Below, one piece after another: positions 37,363-47,525 of a stretch of DNA of 64,000 nt. Origin of the DNA: Sphingomonas sp. SUN019. GTDB lineage: Bacteria > Pseudomonadota > Alphaproteobacteria > Sphingomonadales > Sphingomonadaceae. The position numbers were made by a program, and so were the translations under genes. How positions within the stretch are numbered: the stretch's first letter is position 1; every line of letters begins with the position of its first letter. The notes under the pieces are model-generated. The model was not told the DNA's origin and did no database searches. It saw nothing but the letters and a program-made list of their open reading frames with translations. Where the stretch lies: contig NZ_CP096971.1 of assembly GCF_024758705.1 (NCBI RefSeq), positions 2,232,001-2,296,000 of the forward strand, read 5' to 3'.

Positions 37363-38379
37363 CTAGCGCTTCCCGGCCACCAGCTCGACCATCGCGTGGT
37401 CGGCGAGAAGGTCGCCGACCGTCCCGCCGCCCGCCATCACGCCACGCTCCGCGCGCCTGACGTGCGCATGCGCCCGCGCCAATGCGCCCGCGTTCCAACG
37501 CCGCAGCGCCGCGGCGGTCGCCGCCTCTTCCTTCCAGAACACGCGGTTGCGCTTCATCACGGACCCGACATCGGCCCCGCCATCGATCTCTCCGCGCATA
37601 TCGGACAGCGCCATCAACCGCCGCGCCAGTTGCCGCAGCCACCCGACCGGCGAAGTCCCCGCCTCCCCCAGTCGCCGCAGCGCACCGGCCAGCACAGCGC
37701 CCTTTCCCGCCAGCACCGCCTCGATCAACGACGACAGATCGGCCTCGCCCAGATCGGCCCCGACCGCATCCAGCGCAGCGTCATCGATCTCGCCCGGCCG
37801 ATCAGCCGCAGCATCTAGGTACAGCGCCAGCTTCTCGATCTCCCGCGCCATCACCGCCCGGTCGCCGCCGCTCGCCTGCGCCATCCGTCGCGCCGCGCTG
37901 CCGACCAGCCGCAAACCGGATTCGCGCGCCAGAGCGACCGCGATCGCCTCCAAGCCCTGTCCATCGGGGACATAACACGCCAGCACCAACGCCGCGGGTG
38001 AATCGAGCGCCAGCTTGGCAAGCTTCCCCGTCGCGCGGATGCCCGGCGCGACGATCACCACCGGATTGCCTGCGCGATCAGCCTGCAGCAACGCCTCGAC
38101 CGCGGCGAGGCTCTCCTCTCCCGCGCCGGTCACGCGAATATGCCGCGCCCCGCCGAACAGCGACAATGCCGCCGCCTCGTCCGCCAGCCGCGCCGGATCG
38201 GCCTTCAGCGTCGCGGTCTCAAGATCGATCCGCTCCGCCTCCGGCCCCATCGCCTTCGCCAGCCGCTCGGCATAGGCCATCGCACCCGCCTCGTCGGGGC
38301 CGTAGAGCAGGTAGAGCCGGATATCCGCGGGCGGCCGATCCATCGCCGCCTTCATTTTCGGCTCTTTGGCGGCTGTCAC
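37363..38379 (-). CDS. holA: DNA polymerase III subunit delta
   Basis: Clamp-loader subunit that opens the beta clamp. 338 residues: LYLLYGPDEAGAMAYAERLA at the N terminus, three-domain AAA-like organisation without Walker A, and ALYLDAAADRPGEIDDAALD in the third domain. GTG start at 38379 overlapping the lptE stop (GTGA). Last gene of the leuS-lptE-holA operon. Confidence 0.93.
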   Translation of the reverse strand: MTAAKEPKMKAAMDRPPADIRLYLLYGPDEAGAMAYAERLAKAMGPEAERIDLETATLKADPARLADEAAALSLFGGARHIRVTGAGEESLAAVEALLQADRAGNPVVIVAPGIRATGKLAKLALDSPAALVLACYVPDGQGLEAIAVALARESGLRLVGSAARRMAQASGGDRAVMAREIEKLALYLDAAADRPGEIDDAALDAVGADLGEADLSSLIEAVLAGKGAVLAGALRRLGEAGTSPVGWLRQLARRLMALSDMRGEIDGGADVGSVMKRNRVFWKEEAATAAALRRWNAGALARAHAHVRRAERGVMAGGGTVGDLLADHAMVELVAGKR

Positions 38380-38870
38380 GGTGTCGCTTGATTGCGCCGC
38401 GCATAGATCGCGACACGCGCGACGATCTTGTCGGCCAGTATCTCCGACAGCCGCTCCAGCGCGCTCGCCTCGCCCGCGATCGTCGCATATTCGCTGCCGA
38501 CCACATCGATCCCCGCGTCCGACCCGGCGGTCGCGTCCAGCACCACTGTGCCCTTGCCCAATTCAACCAATTGATATCGTGCGCGTAAAGTCCGGCGTTC
38601 GCGCGCCACGCTGTCGTCGCGCCGCACCGCCAGCCCGATGATATTGTCGTCCAGCTTGATGTCGAGCCGGTAACGCGGCGTACGCTGTTCGACCGCACCC
38701 AGCCGGTCGCGCAGCGCATTGGCCACCAGCCAGCCCGATTTACCCTCGATCGGCGCGACCTCGACCTCGCCGAGCGACGCGCCGACCGGCCCCGAGCTTC
38801 CGCCGGAATACAGCGGTTGCAGCCCGCAAGCGGCCAGCGCCAGCGGCAGCAAGAGTACGAAGGCTCTCAT
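38376..38870 (-). CDS. lptE: LPS-assembly lipoprotein LptE
   Basis: Outer-membrane lipoprotein plug of LptD. Signal peptide with lipobox LALAAC, lipidated Cys15, then GLQPLYSGG, the LptE-family N terminus. 164 residues with the [19 protein letters not shown] and [14 protein letters not shown] blocks. Overlaps leuS (ATGA) and holA by 4 bases. The leuS-lptE-holA order is common in proteobacteria. Confidence 0.93.
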   Translation of the reverse strand: MRAFVLLLPLALAACGLQPLYSGGSSGPVGASLGEVEVAPIEGKSGWLVANALRDRLGAVEQRTPRYRLDIKLDDNIIGLAVRRDDSVARERRTLRARYQLVELGKGTVVLDATAGSDAGIDVVGSEYATIAGEASALERLSEILADKIVARVAIYARRNQATP

Positions 38871-41425
38871 GCGACGAGATTCACGAGACGATCCGGCACG
38901 ACGATCACCTTTCGCGGGGTCTTTCCCTCGAGGATTCTGACAACCTTGTCAGACGCCAGCGCCGCGGCCTCGATCTGGTCCTTGGGCAGCCCCTTGGCCA
39001 TGGTCAGCGTATCGCGCAATTTGCCGTTGACCTGGATCGCGATCGTCACCTCATCCTCGACCAGCAGCGCGGGATCGACAACAGGCCAAGCGGCATCCGC
39101 AATCAATCCCTCGCCGCCCGCCAGACCCCACGCTTCTTCGGCGATATGCGGCACCATCGGGGCGGTCAGCAGCATCAGCGCGCGTACAGCGGCGGTGCGC
39201 GATGCGGACGGCGCGGCCTTCTCGATCGCATTGGCGAGTTCGTAGATTTTCGCGACGGCCTTGTTGAACGCCAGCGCCTCGATATCCGTGGCGACTCCCG
39301 CGATCGTCTGGTGCAACTTGCGATCTAAAGCCTTGTCGTCACCTTCACCGCCTTCGATCTGGAACTGCCGCCACAGCCGCTGGACAAATCGCCACGCGCC
39401 CTCGATCCCCGCCTCGGACCATGGCAAATCGCGCTCGGGCGGGCTGTCGGACAGCATGAACCACCGCACCGCATCCGCGCCGTACTGGTCGACGATGCCG
39501 GTCGGATCGACGGTGTTCTTCTTCGACTTCGACATCTTCTCGACGCGGCCCGAAGTCACCTTCCGTCCAGTCGATTTCTCTCTCAGTCCGTCGTCGGTCC
39601 GTTCGATTTCATCAGGAGCAACCCAATATTGACGCTGTATGGGCTCGCCATGCTGTGGCGTAGGCCCATTGTCGATCGCACTATACGTCTCGTGCGTCAC
39701 CATCCCCTGCGTAAACAGGCCCGCGAACGGCTCGCTAACGTCGAGCATCCCGACATGCTTCAGCGCCCGCGTCCAGAACCGCGCATACAGCAGATGCAGG
39801 ATCGCGTGCTCGACCCCGCCGATATATTGCCCGACCGGCAGCCATTGCTCCGCCACCGCCTTGTCGAACGGCTTATCGTCCGGCTGGCTGGCGAAGCGTA
39901 TGAAATACCACGACGAATTGACGAACGTGTCGAGCGTATCGGTCTCGCGTCTCGCGTCACCGCCGCACGTCGGACATGCGACGTGCTTCCACGTCGGATG
40001 GCGATCGAGCGGGTTGCCCGGCACGTCGAAGTTCACATCCTCGGGCAGCACGACCGGCAATTGGTCCGCCGGCACCGGCACCGCGCCGCACGCGTCGCAA
40101 TGGATGATCGGGATCGGCGTGCCCCAATAACGCTGGCGGCTAACCCCCCAGTCGCGCAGACGATAGACCGTCGATCCCTCGCCCCATCCGCCAGCCTCGG
40201 CGCGCTGGATGACGGTGCGCTTGGCGTCCTCGACATCCATCCCGTCCAGGAAATGCGAATTCACCAACGTGCCCGGCCCGCTATACGCCTCGTCGCCCTC
40301 GAACACCGGGTCTTCCAGATGCCCGTCGGACACGACGCGCGTAACGTTCAGATCGTACTTCCGCGCGAAATCCAGGTCGCGCTGGTCATGCGCGGGCACG
40401 CCGAACACCGCGCCCGTCCCGTATTCCATCAGCACGAAATTGGCGATGTAGACCGGCAATTCCCACGCGTTATCAAACGGATGACGCGCGCGCAGCCCGG
40501 TATCGAAGCCCAGCTTCTCCTGCGTCTCGATCGCCGCCGCGGTTGTCCCGCCGCGCTTGCACTCCGCGATGAACGCCGCCGCCTTGGCATCACCTTCCGC
40601 TAACCTTAGCGCGATTGGATGGTCCGCCGCGACCGCGACGAAGCTCGCGCCGAAGATCGTGTCGGGGCGCGTCGTGAACACCTCCACCACGCCCTCGCCC
40701 GCATCGCCTGCGCTGGTCAGCGCGAAGCGGAACGTCAGCCCCTGGCTCTTGCCGATCCAGTTCTCCTGCATCAGCCGCACCTTGTCGGGCCAATGCTTCA
40801 ACTCGCCCAGACCCTCGATCAGATCGTCGGCGAAATCGGTGATCTTCAGGAACCACTGCGAGAGCTTGCGCTTCTCGACCAGCGCGCCCGATCGCCAGCC
40901 GCGGCCGTCGATCACCTGTTCGTTGGCCAGCACGGTCATGTCGACCGGATCCCAATTGACCGCCGATTCCTTGCGATAGACCAGCCCGTGCTCGAACAGT
41001 TTCAGGAACAAAGCCTGTTCGTGCCCGTAATAATCGGGCTCGCACGTCGCCAGCTCGCGCGTCCAGTCGAGCGCGAAGCCCAGCCGCTTCAGCTGCGCCT
41101 TCATCGTGGCGATATTGTCGCGCGTCCAGCCGCCGGGGTGGACGCCCTTCTCCATCGCGGCGTTTTCCGCAGGCATTCCGAACGCATCCCACCCCATCGG
41201 GTGAAGCACCTCCATGCCCTGCATCCGGCGATACCGCGCCAGCACGTCGCCCATCGTGTAATTGCGGACGTGCCCCATGTGGATCTTCCCCGACGGATAG
41301 GGGAACATCTCGAGCACATAGCTTTTGGGCTTGGGCGAATCGTCGCGCGCGGCGAAGGTCGACCGTTCGTCCCACACCTTTTGCCAGTGCGCGTCGGCCT
41401 TCAGCGCGTTGAAACGATTAGTCAT
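38867..41425 (-). CDS. leuS: Leucyl-tRNA synthetase
   Basis: Class I synthetase charging tRNA-Leu, 852 residues. HIGH-type motif [22 protein letters not shown]1 editing domain (residues ~225-415) with [12 protein letters not shown], and KMSKSKKN as the KMSKS loop. ATG at 41425 gives [20 protein letters not shown]; the upstream frame runs into the R3 palindrome and is not used. Confidence 0.98.
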   Translation of the reverse strand: MTNRFNALKADAHWQKVWDERSTFAARDDSPKPKSYVLEMFPYPSGKIHMGHVRNYTMGDVLARYRRMQGMEVLHPMGWDAFGMPAENAAMEKGVHPGGWTRDNIATMKAQLKRLGFALDWTRELATCEPDYYGHEQALFLKLFEHGLVYRKESAVNWDPVDMTVLANEQVIDGRGWRSGALVEKRKLSQWFLKITDFADDLIEGLGELKHWPDKVRLMQENWIGKSQGLTFRFALTSAGDAGEGVVEVFTTRPDTIFGASFVAVAADHPIALRLAEGDAKAAAFIAECKRGGTTAAAIETQEKLGFDTGLRARHPFDNAWELPVYIANFVLMEYGTGAVFGVPAHDQRDLDFARKYDLNVTRVVSDGHLEDPVFEGDEAYSGPGTLVNSHFLDGMDVEDAKRTVIQRAEAGGWGEGSTVYRLRDWGVSRQRYWGTPIPIIHCDACGAVPVPADQLPVVLPEDVNFDVPGNPLDRHPTWKHVACPTCGGDARRETDTLDTFVNSSWYFIRFASQPDDKPFDKAVAEQWLPVGQYIGGVEHAILHLLYARFWTRALKHVGMLDVSEPFAGLFTQGMVTHETYSAIDNGPTPQHGEPIQRQYWVAPDEIERTDDGLREKSTGRKVTSGRVEKMSKSKKNTVDPTGIVDQYGADAVRWFMLSDSPPERDLPWSEAGIEGAWRFVQRLWRQFQIEGGEGDDKALDRKLHQTIAGVATDIEALAFNKAVAKIYELANAIEKAAPSASRTAAVRALMLLTAPMVPHIAEEAWGLAGGEGLIADAAWPVVDPALLVEDEVTIAIQVNGKLRDTLTMAKGLPKDQIEAAALASDKVVRILEGKTPRKVIVVPDRLVNLVA

Positions 41426-41452
41426 TTGTTGGCAGCTTCGCTGAGTGGCGAT

Positions 41453-41524
41453 GCCAGCCCGCTCCCCCTCCCCGCCTCCCATTCAGGATATTCTGTGGGA
41501 GGCGGGGAGGGGGAGCGGGCTGGC
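41453..41524. repeat. Perfect palindrome, family R3 (29-bp arms, 14-base loop)
   Basis: Arms 41453-41481 and 41496-41524 are exact reverse complements; loop TTCAGGATATTCTG is the reverse complement, bar one base, of the loop of the copy at 6976-7063. It sits in the 114-base gap between the DUF3576 gene and leuS on the minus strand. Confidence 0.92.
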
Positions 41525-41539
41525 ACCGTATCGTCGGCA

Positions 41540-42004
41540 TCAGCCGACCAAAGAAGCACGCCGCAGGTCGCGGGCGCGCGTCAGGATGATGTCCTCCAGC
41601 TTCTGCGTCGTGGCGGCCTCGACCGGCGCGGACACCCACTGCCCGCCGCGGTTCACTTCGCGCAGCGCCGCGACACGCACCGCATCGGCGCGCAGATCCT
41701 GGTCGAGAATCGACACAGTCACCTTCATCCGCTCGGTCGGAACCTGCGGGTTGATGTACCAATCGGTGACGATGACGCCGCCATTGGAATCGGTCTGCAG
41801 CAGCGGCATGAACGACAGCGTGTCCAGCGTCGCACGCCACAGATACGAATTGACGCCGATCGTGGTGATCCGCGACGCGGCAAGGTCCGCCTTGGGACGA
41901 TCCTTGCCGCCTCCACAAGAGGCGACAGCAAGGGCGGCGCTAACGCCAAGCGCGAGACGCAACGGGCGGAACATCGGCATCGTCCTGATCAGGGTAAAAA
42001 ACAT
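41540..42004 (-). CDS. DUF3576 family lipoprotein
   Basis: About 154 residues. Signal peptide with lipobox-like LAVASC, then GGGKDRPKADL and the conserved body IGVNSYLWRATLDTLSFMPL, which marks DUF3576. ATG at 42004 has GAGG 8 bases upstream; the ATGs at 41980 and 41974 are alternatives that leave a shorter signal. Alphaproteobacterial, often just upstream of leuS as here; function unknown but probably envelope-related. Confidence 0.88.
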   Translation of the reverse strand: MFFTLIRTMPMFRPLRLALGVSAALAVASCGGGKDRPKADLAASRITTIGVNSYLWRATLDTLSFMPLLQTDSNGGVIVTDWYINPQVPTERMKVTVSILDQDLRADAVRVAALREVNRGGQWVSAPVEAATTQKLEDIILTRARDLRRASLVG

Positions 42005-42161
42005 CCGGGCAACCTCTATAGAGGCGTATATCCCCCGGCAAGCACCACCGAAATGCGGCGAATTGTGGGCATGATGCAACACTCTTGGATAAAGCGACTC
42101 CCTCTGAGTCGACTCGGGACAGAATCGTGATAGGCGAGTGTTGTAGGGGCTGGAGGGACTC

Positions 42162-42860
42162 GTGATCGCTGCGCGCTTTATTGTCGGTATATCGGTCGGG
42201 GCGCTCGTCGCCGCGGGCGTCGCCGTCGCGCCTGCGTTCGGAGCGCCCGAATTGAGTTCGCCCGCCAAGCGAATCGCCCCGTCGGCGCGAATTGCGGGTG
42301 GCTTCACCCCCGCCGCCGCCGATCCGCGCCTCGCCGCGGTGTTCGCGCGCGCCGGGCTCGACAGCAGCGATTTCCGGTTCACCCCGTCCGAAACGCGCGC
42401 GGGCAACCGCGCGGTCACCGTCGCGGTGCGTGCGCGCTCGAACCGCGGCAGCGTGACCGCACCTGCCGCCGTCTCGACCGTCGGCATCGCGCCGATTGCC
42501 TACAACCTTGGCGTGGCGGTCGGCTGGAAGCGTTTTGCGGTGACCGGCGACGTCGCCAAGGTCGATCTGGCTGGCCAGCCGGGCAGCCGCGAGAGCGCCG
42601 ACCTGGCGGTCAGTTATTCGCTGCCGCGCTTCACCGCCAGCGTAAAGGGCGGCGCCGATCGCGCATTGCCAGGCGCTGCGAAGATCGTCGATACCGACCG
42701 CAGCTATTCGCTCGACGTCGGCGGGTCGTATTCGCTCACCCGCAACATCGATCTGACCGCGGGCCTGCGCTACAAATCCGAACGCGAACGCCTCGCCCGC
42801 GTCGCCGACGACCGCCGCGACAGCCAAGCGGTCTATGTGGGCACCGCTTTCCGCTTTTGA
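42162..42860 (+). CDS. Predicted outer-membrane beta-barrel-like protein
   Basis: 232 residues with a signal peptide (VGALVAAGVAVAPAFGA) and a C-terminal half of alternating strands (RFTASVKGGADRAL, SYSLDVGGSYSLTRNIDL) ending in VYVGTAFRF, the terminal Phe typical of outer-membrane barrels. The N-terminal half is Ala-rich and low in structure. GTG start at 42162. No family name is recognised with confidence; a small porin-like or surface protein is the best guess. Confidence 0.7.
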   Translation: MIAARFIVGISVGALVAAGVAVAPAFGAPELSSPAKRIAPSARIAGGFTPAAADPRLAAVFARAGLDSSDFRFTPSETRAGNRAVTVAVRARSNRGSVTAPAAVSTVGIAPIAYNLGVAVGWKRFAVTGDVAKVDLAGQPGSRESADLAVSYSLPRFTASVKGGADRALPGAAKIVDTDRSYSLDVGGSYSLTRNIDLTAGLRYKSERERLARVADDRRDSQAVYVGTAFRF

Positions 42861-42863
42861 TGC

Positions 42864-43376
42864 TTAGCGGGTCCACGCATCGATCGCCGCCCAGCCATCG
42901 AACCCGCGCAGCCGCCTGAACCGTCGCGCATCCATCCCCCCGAGCGCGATCAACGCTCCCGGAACCTCCCGCACGATCAACATCGCGCGCACATTCGACA
43001 ACATCCGCGCATCCTTGTGTGACCGCGTCGCAAACATCGGCGACACAAACAGAACATCCGCGCCCAATCGCCGGGCGGCGACAGCCTCCGACCGGCAATG
43101 CACTGAAAACGTGAGGATTCCTCGTCGGCTCCGATTATGCGTCCCCATCTCGCCGCGCATCGGTGCAGCCCCCGCCCGCACCACAACCAGCCCACGCGCA
43201 CGCGCGATCCGCGCTACCTTCGCAAACATCCGCCGCCGCTCCGGTTCCGGCGTGGCGTAGTGCCGGAACACAATTCCCGCCCCCCGCGGCAGCCGTTCGA
43301 TCGCGGCCCACAACCCGTCGCCCAGCCGCTCGTCGGTCATCAGCCACAGGGTAGGCACGGGGTGGCGGCGGCGCAT
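42864..43376 (-). CDS. ThiE/TenI-like thiamine phosphate synthase homologue
   Basis: 170 residues, TIM-barrel type. Starts MRRRHPVPTLWLMTDERLGD, then ILTFSVHCRSEAVAARRLGA and DVLFVSPMFATRSHKD, which match the G-x-S-x-H-x(2)-E and GADY-x-x-x-GP-x-F-x-T-x-x-K loops of ThiE. The phosphate-binding C-terminal GG is kept (IALGGMDARR). It is short compared with E. coli ThiE (211) and could be a TenI-like non-synthase. Diverges from the YggS gene 22 bases away. Confidence 0.75.
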   Translation of the reverse strand: MRRRHPVPTLWLMTDERLGDGLWAAIERLPRGAGIVFRHYATPEPERRRMFAKVARIARARGLVVVRAGAAPMRGEMGTHNRSRRGILTFSVHCRSEAVAARRLGADVLFVSPMFATRSHKDARMLSNVRAMLIVREVPGALIALGGMDARRFRRLRGFDGWAAIDAWTR

Positions 43377-43398
43377 CGGCGCACCTATAGCCCGCCCG

Positions 43399-44067
43399 AT
43401 GACCCCAGACGACCGTCCAGAAAACCGTCTCGCCGACATTTGCAACCGCATCGATCGCGCCGCGAATCTCCGCCGCTCCCCCCACCCCGTCACGCTGATC
43501 GCGGTGTCAAAGACCCACCCCGCCACCGCGATCGAACCGTTGCTCGCCGCCGGTCACAGTGACTTCGGCGAGAACCGCGTGGCGGAGGCGCAGGAGAAAT
43601 GGCCAGCGTTGCGCGCAGCTTACCCTGACGCAAAACTCCATTTGATCGGGCAACTCCAGTCGAACAAGGCCGTCGACGCGGTCGCCCTGTTCGACGCGAT
43701 CCACTCGGTCGACCGCGCTTCGCTGGTCACCGCGCTGGCAAAGGCGATGGACGCCGCCGACCGCCGCCCCACCTGCTTCGTCCAGGTCAACATCGGCGAC
43801 GAACCACAAAAGGGCGGCTGCGCCACCGCCGACCTCCCCGCGCTACTGGCGCACGCGCGCGCCGCCGACCTGCCAATCGCAGGTCTGATGTGCATCCCCC
43901 CCGCAGATGTGGAAGCCGCCCCATACTTCGCGTTGCTGGCCAAACTCGCCCACGACGAAGGCGTCGAGGGCCTTAGCATGGGCATGTCCGAAGACTTCGA
44001 AACCGCGGTGATGGCTGGCGCCACCCACGTCCGCGTCGGCTCCGCCCTGTTCGGCGCACGCGCATGA
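43399..44067 (+). CDS. YggS-family pyridoxal-phosphate homeostasis protein
   Basis: 222-residue PLP-binding barrel. Lys38 in LIAVSKTHPATAIE is the PLP lysine; FGENRVAEAQEKW, LHLIGQLQSNKA and GLSMGMSEDFETAVMAGATHVRVG are family marks. Maintains PLP and amino-acid balance. ATG at 43399. Its stop overlaps the next gene (ATGA). Confidence 0.95.
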   Translation: MTPDDRPENRLADICNRIDRAANLRRSPHPVTLIAVSKTHPATAIEPLLAAGHSDFGENRVAEAQEKWPALRAAYPDAKLHLIGQLQSNKAVDAVALFDAIHSVDRASLVTALAKAMDAADRRPTCFVQVNIGDEPQKGGCATADLPALLAHARAADLPIAGLMCIPPADVEAAPYFALLAKLAHDEGVEGLSMGMSEDFETAVMAGATHVRVGSALFGARA

Positions 44068-44738
44068 AACTCCCGCTAAAATTTGGGGCAATCCTGTTCG
44101 ATTTCGACGGCGTGCTGATCGAAAGCGAATATGTCGGCAACCGTCAGATCGCCGAATACCTCACCGGCATCGGCCACCCGACCACGCCCGAACAGTCGAT
44201 GGCGAACTTCATGGGCCTAGCCGGACCCGACTTCCACGCGGCGGTGGAAACTTGGATCGGCCGCCCGATCCCCGACAGCTTCCACGCCGCGCGGCAGGCC
44301 GAGGACACGCGTGTCATGACCGAAGGAATCGACGCGGTGACGGGCGCGATCGCCTTCGTCCGCTCACTACCAGCGGACCTGCCCAAGGCCGTCGTCTCCT
44401 CCAGCTCGACCCGCTGGATCCGCCGACACCTCGATCATATCGGCCTGTCGGACGTGTTCGGTGACCACATCTACAGCGGCGCGGAACACGTGCGCCGCGG
44501 CAAGCCCGCCCCCGACCTGTACCTCTACGGCGCGGCGCAACTCGGCATCCGGATCGATCGCTGCGTGATTCTGGAGGATTCGCCCGTCGGCGCGACCGGC
44601 GCTGTCGCCAGCGGCGGCCACGTCATCGGCCTGTGCGCAGGCTCGCATTGCGGGGCCGACCATGCCGAGCGGCTGCGAGCGGTCGGCGTTCACGCAGTGG
44701 CTAGTAGCTTCAATGAAGTGTGTTACGCTCTCCTTTAG
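44064..44738 (+). CDS. HAD-superfamily hydrolase (beta-phosphoglucomutase/phosphatase-like)
   Basis: 224 residues. Nucleophile motif ILFDFDGVLIESE, a cap domain (~residues 18-90), motif II VVSSSSTRWIRRHLD, motif III KPAPDLYLYG and acidic motif CVILEDSPVGATGA. Substrate unknown; phosphosugar phosphatases are the nearest kind. Coupled to the YggS gene by a 4-base overlap. Confidence 0.9.
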   Translation: MKLPLKFGAILFDFDGVLIESEYVGNRQIAEYLTGIGHPTTPEQSMANFMGLAGPDFHAAVETWIGRPIPDSFHAARQAEDTRVMTEGIDAVTGAIAFVRSLPADLPKAVVSSSSTRWIRRHLDHIGLSDVFGDHIYSGAEHVRRGKPAPDLYLYGAAQLGIRIDRCVILEDSPVGATGAVASGGHVIGLCAGSHCGADHAERLRAVGVHAVASSFNEVCYALL

Positions 44739-44750
44739 CTAGTTTTCAAT

Positions 44751-45500
44751 GTGGGCGGGGCGCTGATGTTTATGCTACTTTTGGTCGCCCTTTTTGGCGT
44801 TCTGGTAATCGCCGTTGTATTGATATTCGCTAGCTTGCACACATCGGCGGTCAGTGCAGAAGCCGATCGCAAAGAAAAATTTGAGCGAGTTGCGCAAGCT
44901 ACCATGGAGCACTCCCTCGTGCATGCTCTTGCGGCGGGAGACGTGATTATTGGCGCAGCTCCGGCGCAACGTGCCTTATTCTACAAAATGGCGGAACAGC
45001 AGGAAGTTTGGATACCGTATTCTGCACTTGCGGGCGTAGAATTGACTCCGATCTGGCAGGTTAGTGAAGACAATGTCGGGGAGACACGGACGAAACGTGG
45101 CAACCAGTTGGTCAGCGCCGGTATTGGAGCCGCGTTGGCTGGACCGGTCGGTGCCGTAATTGGCGGTCTAAGCGCCAAAACGACGACCACTTCGTTCAGT
45201 TCGACCAGTCGTTTGCTGTCATCGCTGGAGCTTAAGTTGCGTATCAAGGATCCACGCAAGCCTTTCTTAAGTCTTGAAATAACCGAGCGCAATATAGCCG
45301 GCACGAACGTAACGTCTGAGCTACGTCACGCTGCCGAATCACTTGCCGCACTGATAGCTAATAATGTGGAAGAAAATGAAAAACCTGCGCAACTAGTGCC
45401 TGCCACATCCGATCCAACCCTATTCCCTGAAAGTCGTGACACGGCTCGTCAACCTTATCAGCCGCAACGCGGATGGTGGCAAAGGACATTTGGGGGTTAG
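44751..45500 (+). CDS. Membrane-anchored protein of unknown function, lower GC
   Basis: 249 residues. One N-terminal hydrophobic helix (LLLVALFGVLVIAVVLIF), a soluble region, and a Gly-rich hydrophobic stretch (AGIGAALAGPVGAVIGGLSA) near residue 130. No enzyme motif recognised. Starts GTG 44751 or ATG 44766; the second lies directly before the helix. GC is visibly lower than the neighbours (29 of 60 bases at 44821-44880), suggesting recent acquisition. Confidence 0.7.
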   Translation: MGGALMFMLLLVALFGVLVIAVVLIFASLHTSAVSAEADRKEKFERVAQATMEHSLVHALAAGDVIIGAAPAQRALFYKMAEQQEVWIPYSALAGVELTPIWQVSEDNVGETRTKRGNQLVSAGIGAALAGPVGAVIGGLSAKTTTTSFSSTSRLLSSLELKLRIKDPRKPFLSLEITERNIAGTNVTSELRHAAESLAALIANNVEENEKPAQLVPATSDPTLFPESRDTARQPYQPQRGWWQRTFGG

Positions 45501-45527
45501 GGATCGACCTGCGTCAAGCACAACCCT

Positions 45528-46592
45528 TCAAAGCTGATGCCCCGTCCGGTCGCGTTTCGTCGCGAGGTACCTCTCGTTGTGCGGGTTGGCCGGCAGGAAA
45601 TGCGGGACGCGTTCGACGACCGTGATACCTTGCGCTTCAAGCCCTGCGACCTTCGCCGGATTGTTCGTCAGCAATCGCACATTCCGCTGCCCCAGCAGCT
45701 CCAGCATCCGCGCCGCCACGCCGAAATCGCGCGCGTCGATCGCGAAGCCCAGGCGGGTGTTGGCGTCGACCGTATCGAAGCCCTGATCCTGCAGCGCATA
45801 GGCGCGCAGCTTGTTGATCAGGCCGATCCCCCGCCCCTCCTGCCGCAGATACAGCAGGATGCCCCAGCCGCTCGCCCGGATCGCACTGATCGCGGCGTCC
45901 AATTGCGGACCGCAGTCGCATTTGAGACTCCCGAGCGCGTCGCCGGTCAGGCATTCGCTGTGCAGCCGCACCAGCGGCGGCTGGCCGGTCGGTTCGCCAA
46001 TCAGCAGCGCGATATGCTCGCCCGGCGATTCGGGGGTACGGAAAGCGACGATCTCCGCATCCTCGGCGTGCGCCACCGGCAGCCGCGCACGCGCTGCGAT
46101 CGTCAGGCGTGCGGCGTCCTCGTGCGCGTCAATATCGGCCCCTGTAATGCCGACTTCGCTGATCGCGACCTCCCCATCATCACCTTCGCGCACGAAAAAG
46201 GCCGGGAGCAGCCCCGCGATTCGCGCGAACCGCAGCGCCGCCGCCGCATCGTCCGCATGCGCCACCGGGATCGCGCGGAACGGCCCTTTCAGCGGGGTCG
46301 CCAGATCGAATTGCGGATCGGCCAGCGCAGTCGCGGCGTCGAAATCGAGCCACGGCGCGCGATCGACGAGCACCGGCGCGTCGGGCACCGCGGCCTCGAT
46401 CTGGTTCGCCAGCTTCAGCGTCGCCGCGCGACCCGCCGATAGAAGCACCGGCGCACTCGACTCAGGGTCGAACGCCACCAGCCGCACCGCGTCTGCGGTT
46501 TCGATCGGCAGCAACGACAACGCCCCCACGCGCACAGGCCATCCGCGGCGCAGCGCGTCGATCGCGCGGGCGACAGATCGCGGGTCGCTCAA
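45528..46592 (-). CDS. ribA: GTP cyclohydrolase II with N-terminal extension
   Basis: 354 residues. The C-terminal ~200 residues carry the GTP cyclohydrolase II core, with zinc ligands in [37 protein letters not shown] and [17 protein letters not shown]. It opens the GTP ring in riboflavin synthesis. The N-terminal ~150 residues are DHBP-synthase-like in size but lack recognisable catalytic motifs (a degenerate fusion seen in alphaproteobacteria). TTG start at 46592, overlapping the xth stop (TTGA). Confidence 0.93.
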   Translation of the reverse strand: MSDPRSVARAIDALRRGWPVRVGALSLLPIETADAVRLVAFDPESSAPVLLSAGRAATLKLANQIEAAVPDAPVLVDRAPWLDFDAATALADPQFDLATPLKGPFRAIPVAHADDAAAALRFARIAGLLPAFFVREGDDGEVAISEVGITGADIDAHEDAARLTIAARARLPVAHAEDAEIVAFRTPESPGEHIALLIGEPTGQPPLVRLHSECLTGDALGSLKCDCGPQLDAAISAIRASGWGILLYLRQEGRGIGLINKLRAYALQDQGFDTVDANTRLGFAIDARDFGVAARMLELLGQRNVRLLTNNPAKVAGLEAQGITVVERVPHFLPANPHNERYLATKRDRTGHQL

Positions 46593-47371
46593 AAATCGAA
46601 CTCGGTCACGATCGGCACATGGTCCGACGGCTTCAGCCAGCTACGGCATTCCTCATACACGTGATGCGCGCGCGCCGCCTTCGCCGCATCGCCGGTCGCC
46701 CACATATGATCCAGCCGCCGACCGCGATCGTTGACCGTGAAATCGGGCGAACGATAGCTCCACCACGTATGCAGCCGCGCCGGCGCAGGGTGGAAATGCC
46801 GCCCCAGGTCGGTCCAGTCGTTCGACGCCTTCAGCGCATCCAGCGCTGCTACCTCGACCGGCGTATGGCTGACGACGTTCAGCAATGCCTTGTGGCTCCA
46901 CACGTCGCACGGCAGCGGCGCGATGTTGAAGTCGCCGGTCAGGATCGTCGGGCCGTCCAGCCCCTCCGACCAGCGCGTCATGCGCTCGACGAAATCCAGC
47001 TTCTGCCCGAATTTCGGGTTGATCTCCCGATCAGGCACGTCGCCCCCCGCGGGGACATAGACGTTCTCCAGTCGGACGCCGTTTTCCAGCCGCACCCCGA
47101 TATGCCGCGCCTCGCGGTTCGCCTGCCAGTCGAGCCGGTCGTCCTCCTGCACCGGCACGCGAGCGATGATCGCGACGCCGTGATGCATCCGCTGACCGTG
47201 GAGCAGGATATGCCTGTACCCCAGCGCCTTGAACGCCGCGACCGGAAAGTCGGCGTCGATGACCTTGGTTTCCTGCAGGCACAGGATATCGGGCTCGTTC
47301 TCGCGCAGGAACTGCTCGACGATGCCGATGCGGAAGCGCACCGAATTGATGTTCCAGCTGACGATCTTCAC
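46589..47371 (-). CDS. xth: Exodeoxyribonuclease III
   Basis: 260-residue AP endonuclease / 3'-5' exonuclease. [43 protein letters not shown] and [12 protein letters not shown] with the terminal SDHVPIV catalytic Asp-His are all present. GTG at 47371 precedes KIVSWN; the extra upstream residues lie in a repeat. Overlaps ribA by 4 bases. Confidence 0.95.
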   Translation of the reverse strand: MKIVSWNINSVRFRIGIVEQFLRENEPDILCLQETKVIDADFPVAAFKALGYRHILLHGQRMHHGVAIIARVPVQEDDRLDWQANREARHIGVRLENGVRLENVYVPAGGDVPDREINPKFGQKLDFVERMTRWSEGLDGPTILTGDFNIAPLPCDVWSHKALLNVVSHTPVEVAALDALKASNDWTDLGRHFHPAPARLHTWWSYRSPDFTVNDRGRRLDHMWATGDAAKAARAHHVYEECRSWLKPSDHVPIVTEFDF

Positions 47372-47404
47372 GGGAGGGGCGTTAGACCGCTCAATCGGCG
47401 GTAA

Positions 47405-47495
47405 CAAGCGCGCCGCGGCGAAGCCGCGCCGTCGGTCGAGGCTTCGCCTCGCCGGCCGTGCTTGTGCGAGTCAGGCGGACGTTGCCGCCTGCCGC
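47405..47495. repeat. GC-rich dispersed repeat, family R4
   Basis: Contains GCGGCGAAGCCGCGCCGTCGG, then GAGGCTTCGCCTC (6-bp stem), then AGGCGGACGTTGCCGCCT (6-bp stem with 6-base loop at 47473-47490). The core is shared with 16495-16515 and 49388-49410. It lies between xth and lolA. Confidence 0.75.
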
Positions 47496-47502
47496 ACTGC
47501 GC

Positions 47503-47525
47503 AGAAAGGCCCCCGCTCCGGGGGC
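47503..47525 (-). terminator. Hairpin terminator between lolA and xth
   Basis: GCCCCCG-CTC-CGGGGGC (47509-47525), a 7-bp perfect stem with 3-base loop, followed on the minus strand by CCTTTCT. It is the likely end of the lolA transcript; the 47526-47678 stretch between it and lolA has only a small palindrome (AGCGACAGGTTCGCT, about 47640) and no gene I can recognise. Confidence 0.65.

Noticed and set aside
44489..44500. Additional parS-like CACGTG site
   Set aside because: Only the central hexamer matches; the outer GTT/AAC bases are missing.
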